Of a DNA stretch of 64,000 nt, positions 44,077 to 53,378 are shown piece by piece. The position numbers and the translations under genes are program-made. The stretch comes from an uncultured Aquimarina sp. (GTDB lineage: Bacteria; Bacteroidota; Bacteroidia; Flavobacteriales; Flavobacteriaceae), in NCBI GenBank assembly GCA_947499005.1, contig CANMML010000005.1, positions 1 to 64,000 of the forward strand, given 5' to 3'. The notes under the pieces were generated by a model, which worked only from the letters and a program-made list of their open reading frames with translations, was not told the origin of the DNA and did not search any database. How positions within the stretch are numbered: the first letter of the stretch is position 1; each line of letters starts with the position of its first letter.

Positions 44077-45987
44077 TTAGCTTAGTAATTCGATTTCTTC
44101 TTGCAACTTCTCCCACTGATTCATTTGTTCTTGAAGTTGCTTTTTCTTTTTGTCATAAGTTACAAAAAATTCAGGATCACCCATTGTCCCCTCATAATCT
44201 GCAGCTAGTCTGGCATCTAATTTTTCAATTTCTGACTCAATCTTACTTATTTTAGACTCAGCATTACTCACTTTATTATTTAATGATTTTATTTTTTTCT
44301 CATTTTCATAAGAAATCACCTTTTGTTTTGGCTTCTGACTTACTTTTTTTTCAGTCTTAATTTCAATCTGACGCATATCTTGCGCCTTTCGCTCCCCTAA
44401 ATAATAATCAATATCTCCTAAATACTCTTTTATTCTCTGATCTTTGAATTCATAAACTGTATCCGTTAACCCTTGTAAAAAGTCACGATCATGAGAAACT
44501 AACAGTAACGTCCCTTCAAAACTTTTAAGTGCCGCTTTCAATACATTTTTTGACTTTATATCTAAATGATTGGTAGGCTCATCCATCACTAACACATTAA
44601 AAGGCTGAAGCAATAATTTAGCCAAAGCTAAACGGTTTCTTTCCCCCCCAGAAAGCACTTTTACTTTTTTATCTACATCATCACCTCTAAATAAAAAAGA
44701 GCCTAGTACATCACGTACTTTACTTCTCGTTTCCTCATTAGCAGCATTAATCATCGTATCCTGAACACTCAACTCGCCATCTAGATACTCTGCTTGATTT
44801 TGAGCAAAATACCCTAATTGCACATTGTGGCCCAATTTCATAGAACCTGTATGCTCTAGTTCGTTTACGATAATTTTAGCTAAGGTTGATTTCCCTTGAC
44901 CATTTTGACCCACAAAAGCCGTTTTAACACCTCGCTCAATTAAAAGGTCTACCCCCTGAAGTATTTGTTTTTCCCCGTAAGCTTTACCAACATCTTCTGC
45001 TTCTATCACAACCTTTCCTGGCTGGATGCTTACTGGGAAACGAATACTCATCACCGCATTATCATCCTCATCGACTTCGATACGATCTATCTTATCTAGT
45101 TTCTTGATTAAAGATTGTGCCATTGAAGCCTTATTGGCTTTAGCTCTAAATTTTTCGATTAACTTCTCGGTGTGCGCTATTTGTTTCTCTTGATTCTTTT
45201 GAGTTGCTATTTGCTGATCTCTCAATTCATTTCTTAGAGCCAAATATTTAGAATAAGGTTTATTAAAATCATAAATCTTACCCAAAGAAATTTCTATTGT
45301 TCTATTCGTTACATTGTCTAAGAACATTTTATCGTGTGATACGATTACAACAGCTCCTGTATATGATGTTAAAAATTGTTCTAACCAAATAATAGATTCA
45401 ATATCCAAGTGGTTTGTCGGTTCATCTAATAATAGAATATCATTATTTTGAAGAAGTAATTTTGCCAATTCAATACGCATACGCCATCCTCCCGAAAAAG
45501 TATCCGTAAGCTTATTAAAATCTTCTGATTTGAAACCCAATCCTTGAAGTACTCTTTCCGTATTTCCTTGGTAGTTGTAACCTCCTAAAATTTCATAGCG
45601 CTCGGAATAATCACTAACATCTTGAATTAATTTAGCGTATTCTTCACTCTCATAATCCGTTCGCTCTGTAAGTTGTTTATTGATAGATTCGATTTGCTTC
45701 TCTAAGATCATTATTTCTTCGAAAGCTTGATACGACTCTTCTAAAACAGTTCTTCCTTCAACAAAATCAATATCTTGACGTAAAAAACCAATCTTTACAT
45801 TCTTATCTATAGCAATTTCACCAGTATCAGGCTCATAATCTCCAGAAAGAATCTTTAGCATTGTAGATTTACCGGCCCCGTTTTTACCAACAAGCCCCAC
45901 TCTATCACCTGGTGAAAGCTTATAAGTAATATCTTCAAAAAGATAACTTCCAGCAAATGAAATCGATAGATTATGAATGTTAAGCAT
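44077..45987 (-). CDS. ABC-F family ATP-binding protein
   Basis: A 636-residue soluble protein with two nucleotide-binding domains and no membrane part, of the ABC-F group that acts on ribosomes. The start is taken at 45987 (MLNIHNLSISFAG); the frame is open 6 codons more. Domain 1 has Walker A GKNGAGKST and the signature FSGGWRMR with LLLDEPTNHLD. The linker (about 240-310) is charged and helical. Domain 2 has GQNGQGKST, LSGGERNR and VMDEPTNHLD. The C-terminal coiled coil (about 540-636) is Lys/Glu rich. It resembles housekeeping Uup/EttA-type factors more than antibiotic-resistance ones, but this is not certain. Confidence 0.92.
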   Translation of the reverse strand: MLNIHNLSISFAGSYLFEDITYKLSPGDRVGLVGKNGAGKSTMLKILSGDYEPDTGEIAIDKNVKIGFLRQDIDFVEGRTVLEESYQAFEEIMILEKQIESINKQLTERTDYESEEYAKLIQDVSDYSERYEILGGYNYQGNTERVLQGLGFKSEDFNKLTDTFSGGWRMRIELAKLLLQNNDILLLDEPTNHLDIESIIWLEQFLTSYTGAVVIVSHDKMFLDNVTNRTIEISLGKIYDFNKPYSKYLALRNELRDQQIATQKNQEKQIAHTEKLIEKFRAKANKASMAQSLIKKLDKIDRIEVDEDDNAVMSIRFPVSIQPGKVVIEAEDVGKAYGEKQILQGVDLLIERGVKTAFVGQNGQGKSTLAKIIVNELEHTGSMKLGHNVQLGYFAQNQAEYLDGELSVQDTMINAANEETRSKVRDVLGSFLFRGDDVDKKVKVLSGGERNRLALAKLLLQPFNVLVMDEPTNHLDIKSKNVLKAALKSFEGTLLLVSHDRDFLQGLTDTVYEFKDQRIKEYLGDIDYYLGERKAQDMRQIEIKTEKKVSQKPKQKVISYENEKKIKSLNNKVSNAESKISKIESEIEKLDARLAADYEGTMGDPEFFVTYDKKKKQLQEQMNQWEKLQEEIELLS

Positions 45988-46078
45988 GTAGTAATTTTTG
46001 TGCAAATATCCTTAATTTTACTACAATATGAAAGGACTGTCAATCTTTCTAAATAGTTAATTCTCTAGATACTTTACT

Positions 46079-46462
46079 ATGCTAAAAGGCTATAAAATAA
46101 ATAGTATAATCAACTCTAAATGCCCTGTTTGTCAAAATGACGATTTGTATGTAGATAAAAACCCATATAAATTTAGCAGTATCCTGAAAATGCACGAAAG
46201 ATGTAGAAAATGCAATACTAAATATGCACTAGAACCTTCTTTCTTCTATGGAGCAATGTATGTGAGTTACGCCCTTGGTGTTGGCTTAGGACTGGGCCTT
46301 TTTGCTATTTCTTATTTTCTTTTAAAGCTGAATTTCTTCAACACTTTTTTAGTGATTTCTGGCGGAATCATTTTACTACTGCCTTTAATCATGAGGCTTT
46401 CAAGGAATATATGGCTAAATTTATTTCTTAAGTTTGATCGTACATCTCTAAATAACGATTGA
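46079..46462 (+). CDS. DUF983 family membrane protein
   Basis: A 127-residue protein with an N-terminal zinc-ribbon-like segment carrying two Cys pairs (CPVCQNDD and CRKCNTKY). FFYGAMYVSYALGVGLGLGL and a second membrane helix (NTFLVISGGIILLLPLIMRL) follow. This is the arrangement of DUF983, a small family of unknown role often near cytochrome oxidase genes in other bacteria, although none is here. Its last 35 bp overlap the convergent FAD oxidoreductase gene. Confidence 0.85.
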   Translation: MLKGYKINSIINSKCPVCQNDDLYVDKNPYKFSSILKMHERCRKCNTKYALEPSFFYGAMYVSYALGVGLGLGLFAISYFLLKLNFFNTFLVISGGIILLLPLIMRLSRNIWLNLFLKFDRTSLNND

Positions 46463-47492
46463 TATTTATTTCTTCTGGAAGTTGAATTCCTCGCTCTAGA
46501 TAATCGAATAACCTCTTAGAAGCCTCTGGCGCTTGAGTTACTCCCCGTGTTCCTAATCCATTAAAAATAATTAGGTTTTCATACTTAGGATGGACTCCAA
46601 CTAAAGGCTTTCTATCTTTTACTGTCGGCCTAACTCCTGCTAGGAAATCTACAATTTCGTAAGGAACATCTATCAATTTATCTAATTGAGAGACTAAAAC
46701 TTCTTTTTCATAATCGGGGTTCGGTTCTTCTTTAATTTGTATATGATTTTGATATGTCGCGCCATACTTATAGGTATTATTCCCCAGAGGCAGTAAAAAA
46801 TAATGTGATTTAACTGCTACATCTAACTGCAAATCTTCTGATTTAAAAACGATATAAGCTCCCCTATTTGTCCCTAAGGGTAAATAATTAAAGTATGGAT
46901 TCTCCAACATCTTATAACCTTCACAGAAAATTACTTTTGAAGATGTATATGAATTAACCATCACTTCATCTCCTTCAATTTTTATATGATCAAAATGTAC
47001 TTCCTCGTTTACATAAGCTCCTTCAGCAATAAGCTTCTTTTTAAAGGTAGTATAAACCCCTTTAATCAACACCCTACCCGTACCAACTACTTCTCCATAT
47101 TTATATGGCGCACTAATTGCATTTGAAGTATTGCTCTTGATATAAGGAGACAAAAAAGCTGACAGGCCAGGCTTATCAATAGCACTAAACCACCTATTCT
47201 GTTCTTCCACATCATGAAACCTCCTATAAACTGGAATATCTATAGTCGTTTGAACACCTAAAAACGCTTCTAAATCTTTATAAAAAAGCTTTGCATAATT
47301 CAACAACTCTGTCGCCCTCCAAGCTAAAGTAAAACGCTTTAATACAACTGGATTATACATTCCTGCCGCAACATGACTTGCTTTGGTTGTATTTCCATCT
47401 ATCACTAGCACAGACTTCCCTTCTCGCTTTAACTGAAAAGCAATTGTCATTCCTGCTACACCAAAACCTACTATTATATAATCATACTTCAT
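46428..47492 (-). CDS. FAD-dependent oxidoreductase (D-amino-acid oxidase-like)
   Basis: A 354-residue flavoprotein of the DAO family. The N-terminal FAD-binding beta-alpha-beta reads DYIIVGFGVAGMTIAFQL and ends in an acidic residue (SVLVIDG). The second FAD segment near the C-terminus is VRPTVKDRKPLVGVHPKYEN, then LIIFNGLGTRGVTQAPEASK. The middle holds the substrate domain (YKYGATYQNHIQIKEEPNPD). Its substrate is unknown. It lies downstream of gldN but is separated from it by a terminator at 47516-47545. Confidence 0.88.
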   Translation of the reverse strand: MKYDYIIVGFGVAGMTIAFQLKREGKSVLVIDGNTTKASHVAAGMYNPVVLKRFTLAWRATELLNYAKLFYKDLEAFLGVQTTIDIPVYRRFHDVEEQNRWFSAIDKPGLSAFLSPYIKSNTSNAISAPYKYGEVVGTGRVLIKGVYTTFKKKLIAEGAYVNEEVHFDHIKIEGDEVMVNSYTSSKVIFCEGYKMLENPYFNYLPLGTNRGAYIVFKSEDLQLDVAVKSHYFLLPLGNNTYKYGATYQNHIQIKEEPNPDYEKEVLVSQLDKLIDVPYEIVDFLAGVRPTVKDRKPLVGVHPKYENLIIFNGLGTRGVTQAPEASKRLFDYLERGIQLPEEININRYLEMYDQT

Positions 47493-47515
47493 AGCAACTC
47501 ATTTCGATTCAAAAC

Positions 47516-47545
47516 AAAACGCCCTTGCAAAAGCAAAGGCGTTTT
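47516..47545 (-). terminator. Terminator after gldN
   Basis: AAAACGCC (47516-47523) pairs with GGCGTTTT (47538-47545) and TTGC with GCAA, with one C-A mismatch between them and an AAAA loop. T-rich bases follow on the minus strand. It marks the end of the gldKLMN transcript. Confidence 0.85.
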
Positions 47546-47567
47546 AAATACTTTAAAAAATAATCTA

Positions 47568-48458
47568 CTAGTAATTCCACATATCTTGTTCAAAGTCACG
47601 AATGCTTTCTTTGATACGCTGACTTTCTAACAATTGCAACAATGCATTATCATTGATATAGTCTTCTACTTTTCTATCTCCTTGTTCATTATCTTCTCTA
47701 TAGATAACACTATTAAATCTTCTAGCATTTAAGATATGATCGAAAGAAACAGGCTTATAAGTGTTTTTTCTATTAAACGCCTTAGCATTATGTAATGTTT
47801 CTCTAACATGAGGAAAATACACCCAGAATAAAGGAACTAAATCTGGCTCTTCATCATCAATAAAGTTAACATCAGGTGCTACAGGAGCAATCCCTAGCAA
47901 ACGATATTTCAATTCTCCTTGACGTTTATCAAAGTACCAAAGTCCTTTAATATGATATTCTGCAATATCTTGAGCAGTTAATTCTCTTATTTCAATAAAT
48001 TCTGCAGAAACAGTTTCACCTGCATTTAACTGCTCAATACCTAAATCAGTAGTATCAACACGGCGAATGGTAGCCTCCAAGTCTTTCAACGTACGTTTTT
48101 CAGTAAAATAAGAATCTGTATATACATGAGACAATTCTCCAGATTTAATTCTAGAAATTAACACATCATACAAAGATCTCCTGTCCGAACCTATGTTCAC
48201 CGTATCAATTGGATAGTACAACGGAAAGTTTACTCTCTCATCGAGATCAATAGCTTCCCAAGTCGTTTTCGCCCACAATACGTCACGATCATCTACATAA
48301 CCATACTCCAAAGGTCGGTCATTGTCTTTTTCGACTTGTTGTTTAGTCTTTACACCAATCTCTTCAGGATTGTCTGCATTCAATAAGTTTGCTTGTGCGA
48401 ATAACCCACTAGCGAAACTCATGCTTGCAATAAAAACTAAAAACGGCTTAACATTCAT
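47568..48458 (-). CDS. gldN: Gliding motility / type IX secretion protein GldN
   Basis: A 296-residue periplasmic or outer-membrane-associated component (PorN equivalent) that builds the type IX ring with GldK. The start is taken at the MNVKPFLVF Met (48458), which begins the signal peptide ending SGLFAQ. Conserved features are DDRDVLWAKTTWEAIDLDER, VNFPLYYPID, LIWF-free WYFDKRQGELKYRLLGIAPV and DLVPLFWVYFPHVRETLH. It starts 14 bp after the gldM stop and is the last of the gldK-L-M-N group. Confidence 0.95.
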   Translation of the reverse strand: MNVKPFLVFIASMSFASGLFAQANLLNADNPEEIGVKTKQQVEKDNDRPLEYGYVDDRDVLWAKTTWEAIDLDERVNFPLYYPIDTVNIGSDRRSLYDVLISRIKSGELSHVYTDSYFTEKRTLKDLEATIRRVDTTDLGIEQLNAGETVSAEFIEIRELTAQDIAEYHIKGLWYFDKRQGELKYRLLGIAPVAPDVNFIDDEEPDLVPLFWVYFPHVRETLHNAKAFNRKNTYKPVSFDHILNARRFNSVIYREDNEQGDRKVEDYINDNALLQLLESQRIKESIRDFEQDMWNY

Positions 48459-48471
48459 TACCATAAATAGA

Positions 48472-50013
48472 TTAATTTGTCAATTCAATGATTACTGGAG
48501 AAACTTTCTTCACTCTATAAGAGCTACCAGATGCTAACTTAGCATTGATGTCGAAGATTTGTACAGATTCTCCTCTTTTTGCACGTTTTAGGGCAGCACG
48601 TGCTTGACTGTTTAATTTACTACTTCCAGATACTCTAACTGTTGGTTGTCCCGGCACCTTAATTTTAAACCCTGTTACTCTTAACTTCAAATTAAAATCG
48701 AAGTCTGGTAAGATTGCTCCTACAGTAGAGATTGCCAAAGCATTCTTTGTCATCTTAACAGAACCATCTTCTCCTCGTACCGTTCCTACAGGTCTTGGAA
48801 TATCTTTAATACGAAAAGTACGATTACTTGGAAAAGTCTTCCCATTAACTGTAGCTTTAACATTAATTTTCACTTCTCTTTGTTTTAAAGAAGTTACATC
48901 CATCATATACTTACTACCGCTTACTCTTTTCAATCCAGGAGCACTAGCCGTAACATTTGGCGCTCCAGGCACAGAAATTGTCATAGGGTTTTGAACTCCA
49001 CGATATACAACATTCATCTTATCTGCTGATATAACAGCGGCATTTGGAGCTGGTATTACCGTATAACCACTTTCAATTGGAATAGATTTTTCTTCTCCGT
49101 TTTCCTTGTAAATGAATTCTCCTTTAATATTTCTTTGACCTACGTTTCCAGCAGGGAAATCAAGAAGTGTCTGACCATTTTCTATCGCATCACTCGAAAT
49201 TTCTTTTCCATTAACTACAACTTTATGGGCTTTTAAGTTTTTATCTTTTTTACCTAAAACAATTCTCCCTTTAAACCTTTCTCCTGGGAAATACGCCGTT
49301 TTCTCTGGAACAACTATTGCCTCGAAAGTAGTTAAAGAAACTGCTGATTCTAATTCACCTTTAAGCATTGCAGAAAGCACTTTCCCTTCAGTCTTTTGCA
49401 CATCAGCTTTTATTTGCTCAATCTTTGTCAAAGAAGCTATTAAAGGAAAACCTTGATAATTATACTTTAACCATTCTTTAGTTACTCCCTGTGAATCAGT
49501 AACATCCTTTGTTGTAAAATCAGTTTTTATTCCTTCCGCAATTTTCGGATAAGATTTACCGACTAATTCAACTAAAGAGCTTTTGTAACTATCCATCTTG
49601 GTTACAAAATCTTTTCCAGATTCTGTTATCTGTCCCCCTTTAAAGAAATATTCATCTAGAAAATCTCCTTTATCCATAGTTTCATACTTTGTAGGGTCTT
49701 CAACACTTTTTTCTAATCTAGTTTTAAAATCAGATAAAAATTTCGAGTACTCTTCTGATATCTTCTGAACGTCTTTAGCTTTATTGTATAACGAATCATA
49801 CCTTGCTGGCTCATCTTCAGCTTTTTGCTCAAGACCAGATATAAAGGACAAATTTTGCTCATTTGAAGCTACATTAGATTCAACTAACTTTTTGTTCATC
49901 AGACCAAATGCTGTTAAAACCTCTTTTGACATATTTAGAGCCATCATAGCGATGAATACTAAATACATCAGGTTGATCATTTTCTGCCTTGCAGATAATT
50001 TACCTCCTGCCAT
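48472..50013 (-). CDS. gldM: Gliding motility / type IX secretion motor protein GldM
   Basis: A 513-residue inner-membrane protein with one N-terminal helix (RQKMINLMYLVFIAMMALNM) and a long periplasmic part of four domains that spans toward the GldKN ring. With GldL it forms the proton-driven motor. It starts MAGGKLSARQKMINLMYLVF and then MSKEVLTAF, as in known GldM proteins. Its C-terminal domains include YRGVQNPMTISVPGAPN and RGEDGSVKMTKNALAI. It is complete and lies 42 bp after gldL. Confidence 0.96.
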   Translation of the reverse strand: MAGGKLSARQKMINLMYLVFIAMMALNMSKEVLTAFGLMNKKLVESNVASNEQNLSFISGLEQKAEDEPARYDSLYNKAKDVQKISEEYSKFLSDFKTRLEKSVEDPTKYETMDKGDFLDEYFFKGGQITESGKDFVTKMDSYKSSLVELVGKSYPKIAEGIKTDFTTKDVTDSQGVTKEWLKYNYQGFPLIASLTKIEQIKADVQKTEGKVLSAMLKGELESAVSLTTFEAIVVPEKTAYFPGERFKGRIVLGKKDKNLKAHKVVVNGKEISSDAIENGQTLLDFPAGNVGQRNIKGEFIYKENGEEKSIPIESGYTVIPAPNAAVISADKMNVVYRGVQNPMTISVPGAPNVTASAPGLKRVSGSKYMMDVTSLKQREVKINVKATVNGKTFPSNRTFRIKDIPRPVGTVRGEDGSVKMTKNALAISTVGAILPDFDFNLKLRVTGFKIKVPGQPTVRVSGSSKLNSQARAALKRAKRGESVQIFDINAKLASGSSYRVKKVSPVIIELTN

Positions 50014-50055
50014 ATTTTCTTATTCTATTTATTAAACAAATGGATTAATAATCAA

Positions 50056-50685
50056 TTATTTTTTATTCATTGCAGATAACATACCTCCATATACTCCATT
50101 TAATGAAGAAAGGTTCGATGCAAGACTTTCCATTTGCTCTTTTAAACGAGAGGCATTTTCTGCGATAGCCTGATTAGCTTCATTTTGCTGTTGCGAAGAT
50201 GCCAATTGCGATTGATAAATAGAATTCAGTTGAGAAAGGTTTGCTGCTGCAGAAACCATTTCTTGACTATATTTCTTTTGAGACTCTAAACTATCTACTG
50301 TAGGTGCAATATTTTTTGCAGCTCCTTCGAAGTTACGAATACTAGATCCTAGACTTTCCATTAGGTTTGCATCAATCTTAGCTTCTTTTAATAAAGAATC
50401 TAATTTTTCTGATAACATTCCTTTTTCATCTACTTTCTTTTCCTTTTTTCCTTTTGAAGCAGCTCCAGCTAATTCTGGATATACAATTGACCAATCATAT
50501 TCCTCGTCTATTGATTCGAATGCAGATATAACAAAAACCAATGCTTCAGTAATAAGACCTACAATTAACATTTCATTACCAAAAGGCCAGTGCATAATCT
50601 TAAAAAGTGCACCGATTATAACTACGGCCGCTCCAAGACCATAGACCATGTTCATCAATTTTTTTCCTGCTTTTGACTTTGCCAT
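50056..50685 (-). CDS. gldL: Gliding motility / type IX secretion motor protein GldL
   Basis: A 209-residue inner-membrane protein with two N-terminal helices. The first is KLMNMVYGLGAAVVIIGALF. The second contains LIVGLITEALVFVISAFES, including the acidic residue in the membrane that carries protons. A cytoplasmic coiled coil (about 100-209; many Gln, Ser and Ala) follows. It pairs with GldM as stator and rotor of the secretion motor. It lies 69 bp after gldK. Confidence 0.96.
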   Translation of the reverse strand: MAKSKAGKKLMNMVYGLGAAVVIIGALFKIMHWPFGNEMLIVGLITEALVFVISAFESIDEEYDWSIVYPELAGAASKGKKEKKVDEKGMLSEKLDSLLKEAKIDANLMESLGSSIRNFEGAAKNIAPTVDSLESQKKYSQEMVSAAANLSQLNSIYQSQLASSQQQNEANQAIAENASRLKEQMESLASNLSSLNGVYGGMLSAMNKK

Positions 50686-50754
50686 AATAAATTCTTTTTA
50701 GTTAAGTTTTTAAGTATTAATTAAATATAATAAAAGTTGGGGCTTTTAAATAAA

Positions 50755-52128
50755 TTATTTAACAACAGTTCCTGGTTTTCCACCTCCAGTAATGTCTGTA
50801 CCAAGGTAATCTTGAACTGTTCTGAATCCGATATAACTACGAGCAGAATCTGCATACTCATAATCACGTGTGCTCACTTGTAGGAAATAAGCAACATCTT
50901 TCCAAGAACCCCCTCGGATTACTTTACGTTCATTTTCATCATCGTTTGTATTAGGGTTCATTGATGATGTATATTCATATGCTGCTGGATCATATGACGA
51001 ACCTACCCACTCGGATACATTCCCTGCCATATTATATAATCCATAGTCATTTGGATCAAAAGATTTTGCTTCTACAGTATATAAAGCTTGATCAGCTGCA
51101 TAATCTCCTCGCATTGGCTTGAAGTTAGCTAAGAAACATCCTCTGTCATTTTTAGCATAAGGACCTCCCCAAGGGAATGAACCTGATTCTAAACCTCCAC
51201 GAGCGGCATATTCCCATTCTGCTTCGGTTGGCAGTCTCCATCGAGAAGCTCTATCTTGCTTTTTCTTTCTTTTATCATTAAAGAATTTTGTTCTCCAATC
51301 ACAAAATGCTCTTGCTTGCGCCCAAGTAACTCCAACAACTGGATACTCATCATAGGCCGCATGGTAAAAATACTGATCATGCATAGGCTCGTTGTAAGAG
51401 TAATTAAAATCTCGAATCCAAACCGTAGTATCAGGATACACTTGCAATGATTCTCTCTTTAAGAACTTCTTAGAGTCACGGCTTCTAGAACGTGCCATTG
51501 CCTCTACATCGTACCATTTGTAGTCATAATTCAGCTTGTCCATTTTGAACATACGAACCCCATTATGAGATTCTTCTGCTCTAATGTATAATGAATCCAT
51601 CACTTCCGCGATATACTCATCATACTCTTCGAACGCCAAGTCATCAGGATCATTATTCCAATTTAGAGGACGACCTTCATATCCAGTCTCTCCTAAACCT
51701 TCGTAGTTATCTTTAACATACTTTTGGTATTCATTCAATTCTTCTTCGTCAGTATTTCTAAACGCGAATTGACCAATACCTTCATCCTCAGATGTTTTAC
51801 CCACATCATCAGCTAGTTTCGCTAGCTCAAATAAGGTAATAGAGTCTTTGACCCATTCCGTAAATTGACGGTACTCTGAGTTTGTGATTTCAGTTTCATC
51901 CATGTAAAACGAACGTACTGTTACTGTTTTTGTTGGGGCATTCAACAGTCCAGCTCTGTCCTCATCAGACTTACCCATAATGAAAGCTCCACCTGGCACC
52001 AACGTCATTCCGTGTGGTTTTTCGGGATGCCATGACTTTCCTTTTACTCCGATTAATTGACCTGTATTGGAAGGTGTACAACTAATCAACACAGCTAGGG
52101 CAGCTGAAATTATCAAGAGTTTCTTCAT
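50755..52128 (-). CDS. gldK: Gliding motility / type IX secretion lipoprotein GldK
   Basis: A 457-residue outer-membrane lipoprotein. The signal MKKLLIISAALAVLISC has its lipidated Cys at 17. The body is a formylglycine-generating-enzyme-like (SUMF1) fold: GMTLVPGGAFIMGKSDEDRA, TEITNSEYRQF, RWRLPTEAEWEYAARGGLES, LYNMAGNVSEWVGSSYDP and VIRGGSW. It has lost enzymatic use and acts as a ring subunit with GldN. It is the first gene of the gldKLMN group. Confidence 0.96.
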   Translation of the reverse strand: MKKLLIISAALAVLISCTPSNTGQLIGVKGKSWHPEKPHGMTLVPGGAFIMGKSDEDRAGLLNAPTKTVTVRSFYMDETEITNSEYRQFTEWVKDSITLFELAKLADDVGKTSEDEGIGQFAFRNTDEEELNEYQKYVKDNYEGLGETGYEGRPLNWNNDPDDLAFEEYDEYIAEVMDSLYIRAEESHNGVRMFKMDKLNYDYKWYDVEAMARSRSRDSKKFLKRESLQVYPDTTVWIRDFNYSYNEPMHDQYFYHAAYDEYPVVGVTWAQARAFCDWRTKFFNDKRKKKQDRASRWRLPTEAEWEYAARGGLESGSFPWGGPYAKNDRGCFLANFKPMRGDYAADQALYTVEAKSFDPNDYGLYNMAGNVSEWVGSSYDPAAYEYTSSMNPNTNDDENERKVIRGGSWKDVAYFLQVSTRDYEYADSARSYIGFRTVQDYLGTDITGGGKPGTVVK

Positions 52129-52232
52129 AACTTATCTTAGGTTAAGATCTTCTAAATTTCAAGGTAGTAAACCTATTATTTAATTTTTAAAAAAACAATT
52201 ATTTAAAACAAAAATCGACAACATGAACTTGT

Positions 52233-53378
52233 TTAAATTTCATATTTCATTCTTGCTTTATACCATCGCTCTGGTATTTTTTGATTACAAGCATCAGTAT
52301 AATCCTGACTTGTACAAGGTAATAACGTGCCGTGAACTAATTTATTATCTTCTTTTTCAAAAGTAGATAAATCTAACCACCAACGTCCCGTTAATTGACT
52401 TTTATAAAATACTAAAACTTCTTCTTCTACAGGAACTTGGTATTGAACTACATCTAGCTCTTCTACCCCTCCTAACTCATTCCAACGCGCACTAACTCCT
52501 TCTACAAAATACCACAACATTTGAGCTACCAACATATTACTTGCTGGAGTACACATTTTTGCGTCAAACTCATATATACCAAAGCTTGTAAGCCTATCAC
52601 TTATACCAGAATAACGACACAAAGCACATATTTCTTTACCAGAAAATCCGTTTGGCGAATTTCCATAAAAAGCTGCTTCTACAACATTCATATCTACAGA
52701 AACGATATCCGCATCTCTTAAAACAGCTTCTGTTTGAGAAATATCTGATGATACAGTACCCAAACGATATGCATCAAAAAACATCCGTTCCATTACATCC
52801 AACTCTTCTGGAGCTACAAAATAACTTTGGAATCCCAAGTTAGTGTAATTAAATAAGTTATACGGCTTATCTACTACAATTTTACCTACATAAGAAGCAT
52901 TAGAGATCGGAACTTCAATATTCCCAAGATCAAATTTAGAATCAATATTAACAATATTGACCATATCTCCATCTTGAGGATATGCTCTGTAATTCGCATA
53001 TACTAAGTCTTGCCCTCCTCCTAAAACTACCGAAATAGCTTCTTTTGAGTGAATATAAGAAATTAGTTCTGTAATTACATAATATGTATCATTTACTGAG
53101 GCTCCTGGCAACACATTTCCCAAATCTATGATTTTGGTATTCCAATTTCCCCTAAACAAGCCATAAAATTCTTCCCGAGCTTGATCAAAATTAGCATTTA
53201 ATGAACCTGAAACATTTCTCGCTTCATTAACACCAAAAATTACCACGTCTCCTTTCCCTATTTCAACATCTTCCTGTCCTTCTAAATTCAATACCAATGA
53301 TCTACCAATAGTGTACTCTGGCAAAGCATCTACAAATTGCTTTGTAGTTTTTGGTAATGGTAATAAAAACTCAAACAT
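52233..53378 (-). CDS. Arginase-fold (ureohydrolase superfamily) protein with degenerate metal site
   Basis: A 381-residue protein with the arginase/formimidoylglutamase fold, often annotated as a formimidoylglutamase in this phylum. The three metal-binding motifs are altered. The usual GGxHS/GGGHD is GGGQD (in VVLGGGQDLVYANYR). The usual DAHxD is DSKFD (in VNIDSKFDLGN). The usual SxDxDxxDP is SVDMNVVEAAF. Two histidines and one aspartate that bind manganese are therefore lost, so hydrolase activity is unlikely and a structural or scaffold role is more plausible. Its ATG overlaps the topA stop (TAATG), and gldK lies 105 bp beyond its end. Confidence 0.82.
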   Translation of the reverse strand: MFEFLLPLPKTTKQFVDALPEYTIGRSLVLNLEGQEDVEIGKGDVVIFGVNEARNVSGSLNANFDQAREEFYGLFRGNWNTKIIDLGNVLPGASVNDTYYVITELISYIHSKEAISVVLGGGQDLVYANYRAYPQDGDMVNIVNIDSKFDLGNIEVPISNASYVGKIVVDKPYNLFNYTNLGFQSYFVAPEELDVMERMFFDAYRLGTVSSDISQTEAVLRDADIVSVDMNVVEAAFYGNSPNGFSGKEICALCRYSGISDRLTSFGIYEFDAKMCTPASNMLVAQMLWYFVEGVSARWNELGGVEELDVVQYQVPVEEEVLVFYKSQLTGRWWLDLSTFEKEDNKLVHGTLLPCTSQDYTDACNQKIPERWYKARMKYEI

